A DNA stretch of 64,000 nt from Halogeometricum limi (GCF_900115785.1 NZ_FOYS01000003.1:248001-312000), one strand, 5' to 3'. Shown: positions 26,205 to 35,707, numbered from the stretch's first letter. Notes: generated from the sequence alone by a model not told the origin. Program-made: numbers and translations.

Positions 26205-28409
26205 CTAATCGTCCCCCGTGACCGTCAGTTCGGGCTTCGGTGGCGTCGCCGAGGCTTCCGCGACGGAGAACTCGCGGAGGACCGTCCGAAGGTCGCGGGC
26301 TCTGTCGGCTAGTCGCTCGGCGGAGTCGCTCACGGTGGTCATCGTCGCCGTCTGTTCTTCGGCCGCCGCGGCCACGTCAACCGCCTCGTCGGCGGTCTGT
26401 TCGCTGATGGTCGCCACCTCGTCGACGCGTTCTACGACCGCCGTGGCGGACCGCGCCTGCGTCTCGGTCGCGTCGCGTATCTCCTGAATCGAGCCGTCCG
26501 TCTCGTCGACGGCGACGGCGATTCGTTCGAGGGCGTCGATGGCCGACTCGACCGTCTCGGCCCCCGTGTGGATGCGCGTCCGCGTCTCGTCCATCGCCGC
26601 GGTCGTCTCGTCTGCCCGCGACTGGATGCGTTCGAGTCGCTGTTCGATCTCTGCCGCCGACTCGGCCGTCTCCTCGGCGAGCGACTTCACCTCGTCAGCG
26701 ACGACGGCGAACCCGGACCCGGCCTCGCCGGTCCGCGCCGCCTCGATGGAGGCGTTGAGCGCGAGGAGGTTCGTCTCGTCCGCGATGCTGCGGATGACCT
26801 CCACGATGTCACCGACCGCCTCCAGTTCCTCGGCGAGGGCGGCCACCTCTCTCGCGGTCTCCTCGGTGGCGTGTTCGACGGCGTCCATCTCGTCGAGCGC
26901 CCGTTCGGCGTCCGCCCTCCCGGAGTCGCCGATGGCCGCGGCGCGCTCCGACGCTTCGGCCACGCCGCTCACGGTGGCGGCGACCTCCTCTGCGGACGAG
27001 GAGAGCTGGTCCATCTCGTCGGAGACCGCCCGGAGGTTCTCGGTCTGCTGTTCTGCACCCGCGGATATCTCCGTCGTCGCCGTCGTCACGCCCGCGGAGG
27101 CGTCCATCACCTCGTTCGCGCCGGCGTCGACCTGCGCTGCCGCGTCGGCGACGTGGTCGGCGAACCGCGTCACCTCCCCTATCGTCTCCGATATCTCGTC
27201 GAGCATCTCGTTGAACGACACGGCCACGTGGGCCATCGCCTCGTTTTCCCCGTCGGGTTCCATCCGACGGGTGAGGTCGCCCGCCGCGACGGCGTCCATC
27301 ACGTCGCCGTACGACGTCGCCTTTCGTTCGAGTCGCTCGTTGACGCGCTCGGTCCGGCGAATCTCCGCGCGGAGCGTGTCGCGCATGTCGGCGAACGACT
27401 GATAGAGCGTCCCGAACTCGTCGGTTCGAGTCGTTCGCAGATCGACGTCGAGGTCGCCGCCGGCCATCGCGTCGGCTCGCTGCGCCAGTCGCCGCAGCGA
27501 GACGACCGTGTTCGACCCGACCAGGACGCCGACGAGCGCGAGGCTCACGAGGACGAGCAGGATGAGACCGAGTATCGCTGACGTCACCTGCTGACCGAGC
27601 GCGAACGCCTCCGCCTTCTCTTGTCGGACGAGTACGGTCCAGTCCACCGTCGACATCGACGCCCCGGCGACCAGCGTCTCCTCGGCTTCGACGAACCCGC
27701 CGTCCGTGAGAGCGGCGGCGTCTCCGTCGTACGCGTCGAGCAGTCTCGTGCCGTCGGGGTGCGCGACGTACCGCCCCTCCCCGTCGACGACGGCCGTCGA
27801 CCCGCCGCCGGCCGTCGTGGCGAACGACGCGGCGTGCGCCTCCAGATTTATCATGTAGATGAGCGCGCGGTCGTCCGCCCCGCTGACGGGCGAGATGACG
27901 GAGACGACCGGGAACTCGACGACCGGAACGGTGAACGGCGCGGTCACGTGCGAGTCGTCCGCTCCGTCGAACGACGGCGGACTCTTCGCGAACGGTGCGC
28001 CCTGTTCTGCGGGGCTCACGCCCTCCATCTTCGGCGTCGAACTCGCGAGGATGGTCTTCTCCTCGGTGTCGTAGTAGTGGACGGCGACGACGCCTCGCGG
28101 TACCTGACCCGACTCGACCGTCTCGGTCAGGTGGTCGCTGATGGCCGATTCGTCGCCCGACTGAAGGATGGGATATGACGAGTGCAGGCGCGTCTGCTTC
28201 TCGATACCCCCCAGCCACGTGTCTAGCTCCGCGGCTCGTACCTCCGCCGAAGTGACGAGGTCACCTCGCTGCTCGGCTTCGAGCGTATTCGAGGTCTGCT
28301 CGTGGACCACGAACCCGAAGCCGACGACGAGTGCGACGATGGCGACGAGTGCGACGGCGAGTTTCGTCCCGAAACTCGGTCGGAGTCGATTCCACGGAAA
28401 ATTTGACAT
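26205..28409 (-). CDS. htr2: sensory rhodopsin II transducer (methyl-accepting protein with Cache-like domain)
   Basis: A 734-residue chemoreceptor. TM1 is about 14-36, a large extracytoplasmic Cache-like domain about 40-270, TM2 about 276-300, two HAMP domains about 301-350 and 365-410, then the long signalling coiled coil whose tip is about 540-577 ([19 protein letters not shown]). The extracellular domain suggests that, like the Halobacterium HtrII, it also senses a small molecule. It signals to CheA/CheW, encoded elsewhere. The gene abuts the rhodopsin start, giving equal expression. Confidence 0.93.
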   Translation of the reverse strand: MSNFPWNRLRPSFGTKLAVALVAIVALVVGFGFVVHEQTSNTLEAEQRGDLVTSAEVRAAELDTWLGGIEKQTRLHSSYPILQSGDESAISDHLTETVESGQVPRGVVAVHYYDTEEKTILASSTPKMEGVSPAEQGAPFAKSPPSFDGADDSHVTAPFTVPVVEFPVVSVISPVSGADDRALIYMINLEAHAASFATTAGGGSTAVVDGEGRYVAHPDGTRLLDAYDGDAAALTDGGFVEAEETLVAGASMSTVDWTVLVRQEKAEAFALGQQVTSAILGLILLVLVSLALVGVLVGSNTVVSLRRLAQRADAMAGGDLDVDLRTTRTDEFGTLYQSFADMRDTLRAEIRRTERVNERLERKATSYGDVMDAVAAGDLTRRMEPDGENEAMAHVAVSFNEMLDEISETIGEVTRFADHVADAAAQVDAGANEVMDASAGVTTATTEISAGAEQQTENLRAVSDEMDQLSSSAEEVAATVSGVAEASERAAAIGDSGRADAERALDEMDAVEHATEETAREVAALAEELEAVGDIVEVIRSIADETNLLALNASIEAARTGEAGSGFAVVADEVKSLAEETAESAAEIEQRLERIQSRADETTAAMDETRTRIHTGAETVESAIDALERIAVAVDETDGSIQEIRDATETQARSATAVVERVDEVATISEQTADEAVDVAAAAEEQTATMTTVSDSAERLADRARDLRTVLREFSVAEASATPPKPELTVTGDD

Positions 28410-28497
28410 AGATACTGCAACTCAGCGGTTGTGACCAGAAAAAGACACCCTGCCGAATATCGGGTTTGATACTCCCGTCGGGGCGCGAACCGTCGCC

Positions 28498-29268
28498 TCA
28501 GAGTCCCGTCGGGTGGTCGACGTACGTCACCTCGAGTCCCCACTCCTGTGCGAGCGCGGCGAGGTTGCGCACGCCGAACGTCTCCGTCGCGTAGTGGCCC
28601 GCGAGGAAGACGTTCATCTCCGCCTCGCGCGCCTCGTGGTACACCTGCTGTTTGCCTTCGCCGGTCACGAACGCGTCGACGCCCGCGGCTTCCGCCTCCG
28701 AGAGCCAGTCCGCGGCCGACCCGGTGGCGACGGCTATCTCCGATATCTCGCCGGGGCCGAAGTCGAGCACCTGCGTCGACCGGTCGCCGTTGTCGAACTC
28801 GTCGAGCGTCTCCCGCAGTTCCTCGACGGTGAACGACCGAGACGCCCGGCCGCGCTGGCCGATGTGGGCCGGCCCCATCTCGCCGAACGGTTCGCGGGCT
28901 TCCAGTTCGAGACGGTCCGCGACGCCCGCGGCGTTGCCCAGCGACTGGTGGCCGTCGAGGGGGAGGTGCGAGACGTACAGTCCGACGTCGTTCTCGACGA
29001 GGGGTGCGATGCGGTCGTAGTCGCGGCCGGTCACGCGGTCCAGTCCGCCCCAGACGAGGCCGTGGTGGGTCACGAGGAGGTCCGCGCCCGCGTCGACGGC
29101 CGCCTCGATGGTCGCCTCGGCGGCGTCGACGGCGAAGGCGACGTGGTCGACCGTTCCGTCGGCCGACCCGACCTGTAGGCCGTTCGGACTCGCGTCCACG
29201 TCGGCGTACGCCTCGGTGTCGAGTTCGTCGTCGTAGCGTTCGACCAGTTCCGCACGAGAGAGCGTCAT
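28498..29268 (-). CDS. Nif3-like dinuclear metal centre hydrolase
   Basis: A 256-residue member of the NIF3/YbgI/DUF34 family, a toroidal hexamer with two metal ions per active site. The metal ligands appear in VTHHGLVWGG (adjacent His), YVSHLPLD and GEGKQQVYHEAREAEMNVFLAGHYATE (His and Glu). Family members have been proposed to act in cofactor or cyclohydrolase-like reactions, but the biological function is not settled. It is not obviously tied to the phototaxis genes nearby. Confidence 0.9.
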   Translation of the reverse strand: MTLSRAELVERYDDELDTEAYADVDASPNGLQVGSADGTVDHVAFAVDAAEATIEAAVDAGADLLVTHHGLVWGGLDRVTGRDYDRIAPLVENDVGLYVSHLPLDGHQSLGNAAGVADRLELEAREPFGEMGPAHIGQRGRASRSFTVEELRETLDEFDNGDRSTQVLDFGPGEISEIAVATGSAADWLSEAEAAGVDAFVTGEGKQQVYHEAREAEMNVFLAGHYATETFGVRNLAALAQEWGLEVTYVDHPTGL

Positions 29269-29336
29269 GCACGGTGGGTCGACCGCCCGACGCTTGTATC
29301 TCGTGGTCTCTCGGACGAACCGTTCGTCGGCGACGC

Positions 29337-30986
29337 TCAGGCGGCCTCGCGGCGTTCCGAGACGGGCACGCGGACGGTCATCACCGTGCCGGACTCCTTT
29401 GTCTCACACGCGAGCGTGCCGCCGAGGAGGCTCACGCCCCACCGAACCATCCAGAGACCGAGGCCGCTGCCGTGTTCGAGCGGACTCTCCCGTTCCTGCG
29501 TCAGGACGGCGCGTTCCATCGGGGGCAGTCCCGGGCCGTCGTCTTCGACCCGGACGCAGAGCATCCCCTCGCGGGCCGAGAGTCGGACGTCGACGGTCGG
29601 CGAGGAGTGCTCCGCGTGTCTGACCGCGTTCTCGACGAGTTCGTGGAGTATCTCTCGGACGCCGACGGCACAGGCGAGCGGTTCGGTAACCGCCGTCTCG
29701 ACGGAAATCGATGCCTCGGGATAGCTCCCGCGGAGGGGTTCGACGGCCCGTCTCCCGAGTGACTCGACGGCGACGGCTCTGTTTTCGGGCGAGACGTGTT
29801 CGAGGAACCGCTGGACGCGGACCGCTTTGTTTCCGAGCGCGGTTACCTGTCGCGCGTTCTCGACGACGAGGTCGGCCTCCGGGCCGTCGAGTTGGTGACC
29901 GTAGCCCATGACGAGCGTCATCCGGTTGCGGAGGTTGTGTCTGATAACCCGGTTGAGAACCGACAGATGCTGCGTTCGGACGCGACGCTCGGTGACGTCG
30001 CGGAGCACGACGATTCGACCGGACAGCCGACTCCCGGTGTCCGAAAGCGGTGTCACGCTGACGTCGAGCAGTCGCCCGCCCTGTGCCGTGTCCAGACGGA
30101 CGGTTCGGCGCCCCGCCGAGAGGTCGGCGTCCGCCGGAAACACCGTCTGGACCGACTCGACGTCGCCCGACATCGACAGCAGGGACCGCGCGCTCGCGTT
30201 CGCGTCGACGATTCGGTCCGCGTCGTCCACGACGACGACGGCGTCGTCCATCTGGTCGACCGCCATCTCTCTGACGACGCGACTCCGGAGCGGTTCCGCG
30301 TCGAGGAGGCTGTACTGCTGGACCGCGATCAGACAGACGACTCCCGAAACCGGGAGCACGTACGGCGTCGCGTCGACCGTCGTCACCCCGAGCACGTAGG
30401 GGAGACTCGCCATCGTCGGGAGGACGGCCGCGAGCAACAACGCGACGGCCTGCCGCCGGTAGTGCGACTGAATCGCGATGGTCGAATGCGCGAGGACGGC
30501 CACGCCGGCGGCGATGAGGCCGTAGACGTAGCTTATCGCCACCCAGTACAGCGGACCGGGCGTCGAATCGAACAGTCTGAGCGGTCCCGACTCGACGATG
30601 GACGTACTCGTGCGAAACAGTCCGTGGACCCCGTTGGACAGCGCGGTGAGGACGACGAGAACGACGACGGCACAGAGTGCGACCACCCGACCGCGCGAGA
30701 GGAGGTGTCGCCGTCCCGTGTACGTGAGCGCGAACGAGAACCACGCGATCGACGTCGCGCCGATGGCCAGCCACTCGACGTCCACGAGCAGATACGTGGT
30801 CGCCGAGGTGGACGCGAACATCCGAGCCAGCCGAAGGACGATCCAGACGTCCACCGAGACCATCATCGCCGCCAGCGCGAACGCCCCCTCCGTCCGTCGC
30901 CGACGCCACGCGAGGACGGCCACGGCCGAACTCACGCCGACGCCGAACAGTCCCCCGACGACAAGCAACGGCGACAGCGGTATCAC
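29337..30986 (-). CDS. 7TM-input sensor histidine kinase with PAS domain
   Basis: A 549-residue membrane histidine kinase. Residues 1-225 are seven membrane helices of the histidine kinase N-terminal 7TM type. Residues about 245-335 are a PAS domain. The phospho-acceptor is H350 (RVIRHNLRNRM), the N-box N453 (ELVENAVRHAE), the G1 box EDDGPG (481-486) and the G2 box GSGLGL (506-511). The ATG overlaps the stop of the upstream kinase gene by 4 nt. No response regulator gene is adjacent. Confidence 0.9.
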   Translation of the reverse strand: MIPLSPLLVVGGLFGVGVSSAVAVLAWRRRRTEGAFALAAMMVSVDVWIVLRLARMFASTSATTYLLVDVEWLAIGATSIAWFSFALTYTGRRHLLSRGRVVALCAVVVLVVLTALSNGVHGLFRTSTSIVESGPLRLFDSTPGPLYWVAISYVYGLIAAGVAVLAHSTIAIQSHYRRQAVALLLAAVLPTMASLPYVLGVTTVDATPYVLPVSGVVCLIAVQQYSLLDAEPLRSRVVREMAVDQMDDAVVVVDDADRIVDANASARSLLSMSGDVESVQTVFPADADLSAGRRTVRLDTAQGGRLLDVSVTPLSDTGSRLSGRIVVLRDVTERRVRTQHLSVLNRVIRHNLRNRMTLVMGYGHQLDGPEADLVVENARQVTALGNKAVRVQRFLEHVSPENRAVAVESLGRRAVEPLRGSYPEASISVETAVTEPLACAVGVREILHELVENAVRHAEHSSPTVDVRLSAREGMLCVRVEDDGPGLPPMERAVLTQERESPLEHGSGLGLWMVRWGVSLLGGTLACETKESGTVMTVRVPVSERREAA

Positions 30987-33028
30987 CGCCGCTCACCCGT
31001 CCGAATCTCGAATCGCGCGCCGCCGTCCTCTCCGTTGGTCACCGACACCGACCACCCGTGACCCTCGGCGACCGCACGGACGATGGCGAGTCCGACGCCC
31101 GTTCCCCCATCGGCCGTCGAGAACCCCGACTCGAAGACGTCTTCTCTGGACCCGGGCGGAACGCCGGGGCCGTCGTCTTCGACGTAGAAGCCGTCGTCGG
31201 TGGGACCGACGCGCACGTTCGTCGGCGTCGTTCCGCGTTCGTCTCGGCGGTTCGCCGTCGCCGACTCGCCCGTCGAACCGTGTTCGATACTGTTCCGGAA
31301 CAGGTTCTCGAGTAGCTGTTGGAGTCGCTGCGGGTCCGCCTCGATGCGTCCCGTCTCGCAAACGTCGAGCGTCGCATCGTCCGTCACGACCTGCGCCCAC
31401 GCCCGCTTGGCGACGTCTTCGACGGTGACCGATTCGGGGTCGTCGACCGACTGCCCGCTCCGGGTCAGCGTCAGGAGGTCCGCGATTATCTCGCTCATCC
31501 GGTCGTGCGCGCTGTGGACGCGCTCGAAGTGCTCTGCGCGCGGGTCGTCCTCGGCGAGTTCGGCGAACCCGGTCGCCACCGACAACGGGTTTCTGAGGTC
31601 GTGCGAGACGACGCCGGCGAACGCGTCTAACCGTTCGTTCTGGCGTTCGAGCTCACGCTTTCGGGTCTGCTTCTCGGTGATGTCCCGAGTCGTCACGACG
31701 ATGCCCTCGACGACGGGGTCCGAGAGCCGGTTCTTGCTCCGCGATTCGAGGGTGTGCCACGACCCGTCCGCCGCCCGAGCGCGGTAGGTGACCTGCGCCG
31801 GGTCGGCTTCCTCCCGAGAGAGCGCGTCGCGGACCTCGCTGACGTCGTCCGGGTGGACGAACGCGAGGAAGCTCTCGCCTTCGACCCCCTCGGCCTCGTA
31901 TCCGAGCGTCGGTTCGACGGAGGGGCTGACGTAGGTGACGCGCAGGTCGGCGTCGACGACGGTGACGACGTCCGACAAGTGCTCCGTGAGCGAGACGAAC
32001 CACCGTTCGCGGGTCCGCCGAGCCGTCACGTCGCGCAGGACGTACAGCGTCGCGTTACCGACGCCGTCAGCGTCGGTGAGCGCCGAGGCCCGGACCTCGA
32101 AGAACCGAACGCCCCCCTCCGTCTCGACCGTGAGTTCGGTGGTCGACCCCGTCTCGGTGGCGGCCACCGTCGCCGCTCGTTCGGACGCCAGCGCCGTCAA
32201 CGGCCTGCCGATGGCCCCGTCCACGTCGAGTACCGCCTCGGCGGCGGGGTTCATATCGACCACTCGGTCGTCGATGCCGGTGACGACGACGCCGTCGTCG
32301 AGCTGTTTGATGATTCTGTCCCGTGCGATGGGAAGGACGTCGAGGAGCCGAAACCGGGTCAACGCGAGGCTGAACGTCACGCCGAACGCCGAGAGCGCTA
32401 TCGGAGTCAGGTCGAGGACCGTGAGGCCGAGCACGTACGAGACGACGCTCCCGGCGATGGGGACGACGGCTCCGAGCGTGATGAGAAGCGCCTGTCTGCG
32501 GTACAGCGACGGCGTCCGAAGCGTCGTCACGAAGAGGAGGCCGAGTCCAACCGCGACGAGCGCGTAACTGTACGCGAGCACGAGTAAGAACAGCGGACCG
32601 GGAGCCGGCAACAGGACGACGAACGGACCGACGAGTTCGAGCGTCTCGCCGGACCGGACGAGCGGTCGAAGCGACGGCACCCAGACCGCGGCCGACGCGA
32701 CGAGCGGCAGCGCGACGGCGACGGCGAGTCGACGCCGGGTCACGAACCGACTCCGGCCGGTGTAGTGGAGGACGAACACGAAGAACACGACGGGCGTGAG
32801 CAGGCCGGCGGGGTACTGGACGTTGTCCCAGAAAATCTGCGCGCCGAGCGACGTGAACAGCAGTTGAATCCCGTACGCCGCGGACCACACCGCGACGAGC
32901 GCCATCAACACGACGAACGCGACCGACCCGGGTACGTCCCGGTGCCGCCACGCGATGACCGCGGAACTCACCGCGAGACCGGCCGAAGCGAAGAGGACTG
33001 CCGAGAACGCCGACAGTTGAAACTCCAT
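30983..33028 (-). CDS. 7TM-input sensor histidine kinase with two PAS domains
   Basis: A 681-residue kinase with the same build as its downstream neighbour plus one PAS domain: seven membrane helices (1-225), PAS about 240-335, PAS about 345-450, dimerisation domain with H476 (VVSHDLRNPLS), and an ATPase domain with N579 (LFRNSIEH), EDDGPG (617-622) and GTGVGL (642-647). ATG 33028 is used; GTG 33031 adds one residue. It is translationally coupled to the second kinase by a 4-nt overlap. The pair lacks a cognate regulator gene nearby. Confidence 0.9.
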   Translation of the reverse strand: MEFQLSAFSAVLFASAGLAVSSAVIAWRHRDVPGSVAFVVLMALVAVWSAAYGIQLLFTSLGAQIFWDNVQYPAGLLTPVVFFVFVLHYTGRSRFVTRRRLAVAVALPLVASAAVWVPSLRPLVRSGETLELVGPFVVLLPAPGPLFLLVLAYSYALVAVGLGLLFVTTLRTPSLYRRQALLITLGAVVPIAGSVVSYVLGLTVLDLTPIALSAFGVTFSLALTRFRLLDVLPIARDRIIKQLDDGVVVTGIDDRVVDMNPAAEAVLDVDGAIGRPLTALASERAATVAATETGSTTELTVETEGGVRFFEVRASALTDADGVGNATLYVLRDVTARRTRERWFVSLTEHLSDVVTVVDADLRVTYVSPSVEPTLGYEAEGVEGESFLAFVHPDDVSEVRDALSREEADPAQVTYRARAADGSWHTLESRSKNRLSDPVVEGIVVTTRDITEKQTRKRELERQNERLDAFAGVVSHDLRNPLSVATGFAELAEDDPRAEHFERVHSAHDRMSEIIADLLTLTRSGQSVDDPESVTVEDVAKRAWAQVVTDDATLDVCETGRIEADPQRLQQLLENLFRNSIEHGSTGESATANRRDERGTTPTNVRVGPTDDGFYVEDDGPGVPPGSREDVFESGFSTADGGTGVGLAIVRAVAEGHGWSVSVTNGEDGGARFEIRTGERR

Positions 33029-33160
33029 CACACTGACGACTGACCGTTCTCGCCTTAATTCTTCGTCTTAGGAAACTATTGGTGTGTGATATTAGGACGC
33101 GACTCGGACGCTCCGAATCGGCCACGACAGCTTTGTACCTCCCGTGACTCTGCACGTGTA

Positions 33161-33176
33161 CCCGTCATCTGACGGG
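33161..33176. promoter_or_regulatory. 16-bp inverted repeat
   Basis: CCCGTCA-TC-TGACGGG has 7-bp perfect arms and a 2-nt centre. It lies upstream of the basic micro-ORF and downstream (minus strand) of the agmatinase gene end. It could be a regulator site or part of a structured RNA. Confidence 0.4.
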
Positions 33177-33187
33177 GCGAACGAACG

Positions 33188-33204
33188 ACGCGGCTCTGCC
33201 GCGT
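33188..33204 (+). other. hairpin ahead of the basic micro-ORF
   Basis: ACGCGGC-TCT-GCCGCGT is a 7-bp perfect stem with a 3-nt loop, 9 nt before the ATG of the micro-ORF. Together with the 33161-33176 repeat and the 33304-33331 stem, it gives this short intergenic stretch an unusual density of foldable sequence. Confidence 0.4.
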
Positions 33205-33213
33205 GTGATTGTC

Positions 33214-33324
33214 ATGGGCAAGTTCCGCAAGGCACTTCGAACGTGGCGACGTCTGCCGCGCCGAACGCGACGAAGCATCGTCAGTAAGGTACGGCGACTG
33301 GCTCGGAGCGTCTCCAGTCGGTGA
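33214..33324 (+). CDS. 36-residue arginine-rich micropeptide (putative)
   Basis: An ORF from ATG 33214 encoding 36 residues, beginning MGKFRKALRTWRRLPRRTRR. It has 12 Arg and 3 Lys and no acidic residue, which is striking in an acidic haloarchaeal proteome and suggests RNA, DNA or membrane binding if translated. It is antisense-free: neighbouring genes end before it. A hairpin precedes it and another overlaps its stop. It may equally be the body of a structured RNA that happens to be open. Confidence 0.35.
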   Translation: MGKFRKALRTWRRLPRRTRRSIVSKVRRLARSVSSR

Positions 33325-33331
33325 CGCTCCG
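33304..33331 (-). terminator. putative terminator hairpin behind the agmatinase-like gene
   Basis: CGGAGCGTC and GACGCTCCG form a 9-bp perfect stem with a 10-nt loop, 20 nt past the stop of the minus-strand agmatinase-like gene. It could end that transcript; on the plus strand it overlaps the stop of the micro-ORF. Confidence 0.4.
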
Positions 33332-33351
33332 GCCGTTCGTTCCGCTTCTCA

Positions 33352-34182
33352 CTACTCGGGAGCGACGCCGTTCGCCGCGGCGTGCGCGAGCACGAACTCC
33401 CGAAGCAACTTCCCGCCGAGCGACGCCGCCTGCCCGTCGTCTCGGTCGTTCACCTCCACCACGTCGAAGCCGTCGGCGCGAGGAGCGACCGTTCGGACGA
33501 CGTCGCGCATCTCTCTGGGCGCGAGACCGAACGGTTCGGGCGTCCCCGTCCCCGGCGCGAACCCGGGGTCCGCGCCGTCGATGTCGACGCTGAGGTAGAC
33601 CGAGCGGTCTTCGAGACGGTCGCCGAAGTCGAACTCGGCGACGTCCTCGGGGGCGACGACGGTCACGTCCTCGGCCTCGGCGCGGGTCCACTCCTCGGGG
33701 GACCCGGTCCGCGCGCCGAGGATAATCGCCTCTTCGGCTCCGAGTTCGTCGAGGATTCGGCGCGTGACCGTGGCGTGACTCCACTCGTTGCCGTCGTAGT
33801 CCGCGCGGAGGTCCAAGTGCGCGTCCAGACAGACGAACACGTCGGGCGAGACGGCGTCGACGCCCGCGGCGGTGACGGTGTGCTCGCCGCCGAGGAGGAG
33901 AGGGACGGCGTCGTCCCGAACGACGTCGCGAAGCGTCCCCGCGACCCACTCGACGTACTCCTCGGCGTCGTCCCACGGGTGGACGTCGCCCTCGTCGTGA
34001 ACGAGACAGTCGGAAAAGTGCAGGTCGGTCCGCCGGTCGTAGTCGTCGAACGTCCGGGCGAACCGCCGGATTCTCTCGGGACCGAACCGGGTCCCGGGTC
34101 GGAACGTGGTCGAGATATCCAGCGGGGCGCCCACGACGACGTACGCGGCGTCGTCACGCGATGCGGTTGCCCCGGGGTACAT
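33352..34182 (-). CDS. speB: agmatinase-like ureohydrolase (linked to aIF5A)
   Basis: A 276-residue ureohydrolase of the arginase/agmatinase fold, hydrolysing a guanidino group to urea. The dimanganese ligands are present: LGGEHTVT (His), LDAHLDLR (Asp, His, Asp) and SVDIDGADP (two Asp), plus an acidic substrate loop EVNDRDD. It follows aIF5A by 5 nt. In Haloferax volcanii an agmatinase-like gene clustered with aIF5A is reported to be essential, consistent with a role in aIF5A modification. It may therefore act on an agmatine-derived intermediate rather than free agmatine. Confidence 0.9.
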   Translation of the reverse strand: MYPGATASRDDAAYVVVGAPLDISTTFRPGTRFGPERIRRFARTFDDYDRRTDLHFSDCLVHDEGDVHPWDDAEEYVEWVAGTLRDVVRDDAVPLLLGGEHTVTAAGVDAVSPDVFVCLDAHLDLRADYDGNEWSHATVTRRILDELGAEEAIILGARTGSPEEWTRAEAEDVTVVAPEDVAEFDFGDRLEDRSVYLSVDIDGADPGFAPGTGTPEPFGLAPREMRDVVRTVAPRADGFDVVEVNDRDDGQAASLGGKLLREFVLAHAAANGVAPE

Positions 34183-34187
34183 CCCGA

Positions 34188-34562
34188 TCAGACGATCTTC
34201 CGCTGGCCCTCGTACTCGAGGTACTCTATCTCGTCTTCCGGCGAGAGACTCTCGTCGTCGGGGATGCGCATCGTGAACGTCTCGTACGTCGCGAGGTCCA
34301 TAATCTGGGCGTCCGCACCGGTGACGGAGACGACCTGACCCTGTTTCCGTTCGATGATGGGCACCCACACCTTTGCGTCGACAGGCTGGCTGAGCGAACG
34401 CTTCTTCGAGTCGAACACGCCCTTGCCCTCGATACGGGCCTTCGCGCTGCCGTGTTTCCCGGGTTTCGCCGTACTGTAGGCGTTTATCTTACACGGGGAC
34501 TCTTCCATCATCACGTAGCTGCCTTCCTGAAGTTCGCGGACCTGCTTCTGTTCTTTGGGCAT
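34188..34562 (-). CDS. eif5a: translation factor aIF5A
   Basis: A 124-residue factor that helps the ribosome through difficult peptide bonds. The hypusine loop is [14 protein letters not shown] and the modified lysine is K36. Residues about 5-65 are the N-terminal SH3-like domain and 70-124 the OB fold ([20 protein letters not shown]). The ATG at 34560-34562 gives the conserved MPKEQKQ start. The agmatinase-like gene follows 5 nt later on the same strand; deoxyhypusine synthase is about 9 kb away. Confidence 0.96.
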   Translation of the reverse strand: MPKEQKQVRELQEGSYVMMEESPCKINAYSTAKPGKHGSAKARIEGKGVFDSKKRSLSQPVDAKVWVPIIERKQGQVVSVTGADAQIMDLATYETFTMRIPDDESLSPEDEIEYLEYEGQRKIV

Positions 34563-34734
34563 ATCTGCGCGTTATCGTCAGACCGGTATAAACGGTTTGG
34601 AAACGGTCTCTCACCGCCTCTCCCTCGTGAACCACTCACGCACCGGAGCGGCGGACGTTCGGCGAGTCGCGCGTCGAGTGAAGCGACTCGGACGGGAGCG
34701 AAAACGCGTGAACGTGTGTCTGCGAGACCGCCGC

Positions 34735-35241
34735 TCAGGCTTCGTCCGCGCCTAACCAGCCGTCTGCTCGCTCCTCGCGGTTCGCGCTCTCGTCGCTCCG
34801 TCTCTCGCCCACGCGGTCCTCGTCCGGGTGCTCTTCGCCGTCGTCCCCGTCGTGTTTCGCCCGCGCGATGTCGCGGCCGCGAGAGAGACTGCCGACGGCG
34901 CCCGCCGCGACGTTCGGGAGCGTCACCGAGAGCAACACGCCCGTCGTCGCCTCCCCGGCGGTGTCGAACCACGGAACCAGATACTCGAACGGGAACGGGA
35001 GGGGGCCGTCGCCGACGACTGCGAGGGCGACGAGGGCGGGGATGAGGACGATGCCCCACGAGAGCGCCGACAGCAGGCCATGCCACGCCCCGTCGGCGAC
35101 GTCCGGACCGACGAGGTAGCCGGCGACGGCGCTCCCGGCGAGGCCGCCGACCAGCGTGACTCGCCCGGTCAACGCGAAGACGAGGGCTTCGCTGCAGGCG
35201 GCGAGTGCGAACCCGGCGACGACGGCCCGCCAACGCGTCAT
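34735..35241 (-). CDS. haloarchaeal membrane protein (DUF5518-like)
   Basis: A 168-residue protein with about four membrane helices in the first 120 residues, Gly/Ala-rich (GGLAGSAVAGYLVGP, GAWHGLLSALSWG), followed by a disordered acidic/basic tail (HDGDDGEEHPDEDR). The Gly-rich helix pattern with a GYLVG...WHGLL spacing recalls the DUF5518 family of haloarchaea; I am not certain. Function unknown. Confidence 0.72.
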   Translation of the reverse strand: MTRWRAVVAGFALAACSEALVFALTGRVTLVGGLAGSAVAGYLVGPDVADGAWHGLLSALSWGIVLIPALVALAVVGDGPLPFPFEYLVPWFDTAGEATTGVLLSVTLPNVAAGAVGSLSRGRDIARAKHDGDDGEEHPDEDRVGERRSDESANREERADGWLGADEA

Positions 35242-35365
35242 TGGCGAGAGGGTGCGTCGGCTTCCGCAATAAACGTCCGCTTCAAAAATTCACATCTGAT
35301 ACTCTGTTCTTCGGTTCGACCGCGAGGGACCACGGGAGGCCCCGGCGGGGAAGTCGTCGCTCGAC

Positions 35366-35509
35366 TCAGACGTTTCCGGGCGGAAGACGCCGGGAGACGC
35401 TCGTCGGTTCTTCGTCGCTCGTCGCCGTCCCGTCAGAGGACGACTTCGACGGCGCGATTCGCTTCGCCGCCCACTTGCGGGCGTCTTCGAGGAAGAGTGT
35501 CAGTTGCAC
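35366..35509 (-). CDS. short ORF, 47 residues (putative)
   Basis: A GTG-started frame (MQLTLFLEDARKWAAKRIAP...) with an amphipathic helix in the first 20 residues and a Ser/Thr/Asp-rich end. It sits alone in an otherwise empty 465-nt gap between the membrane protein and the UbiB-like kinase. A TATA-like TTTTATCT lies about 40 nt upstream. The composition looks coding, but the length gives little certainty. Confidence 0.35.
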   Translation of the reverse strand: MQLTLFLEDARKWAAKRIAPSKSSSDGTATSDEEPTSVSRRLPPGNV

Positions 35510-35707
35510 GGTTCGGTCACCGCGAGTCCGAAAGCCGGTCGAGTAGATAAAAGTACCGCTAGATGGTGTTCGTATTGTTTCTATCGAGGAGTATCGTTCG
35601 ATATACGTCTCAAAACACTGCGAAAGAGCGGACGAACGGACGATGTCTTCCCCTCTCTCGCCGAACCGGACGCCGCTTTCCGTGGTCGGCCGGCGAGACG
35701 GCCCGCG

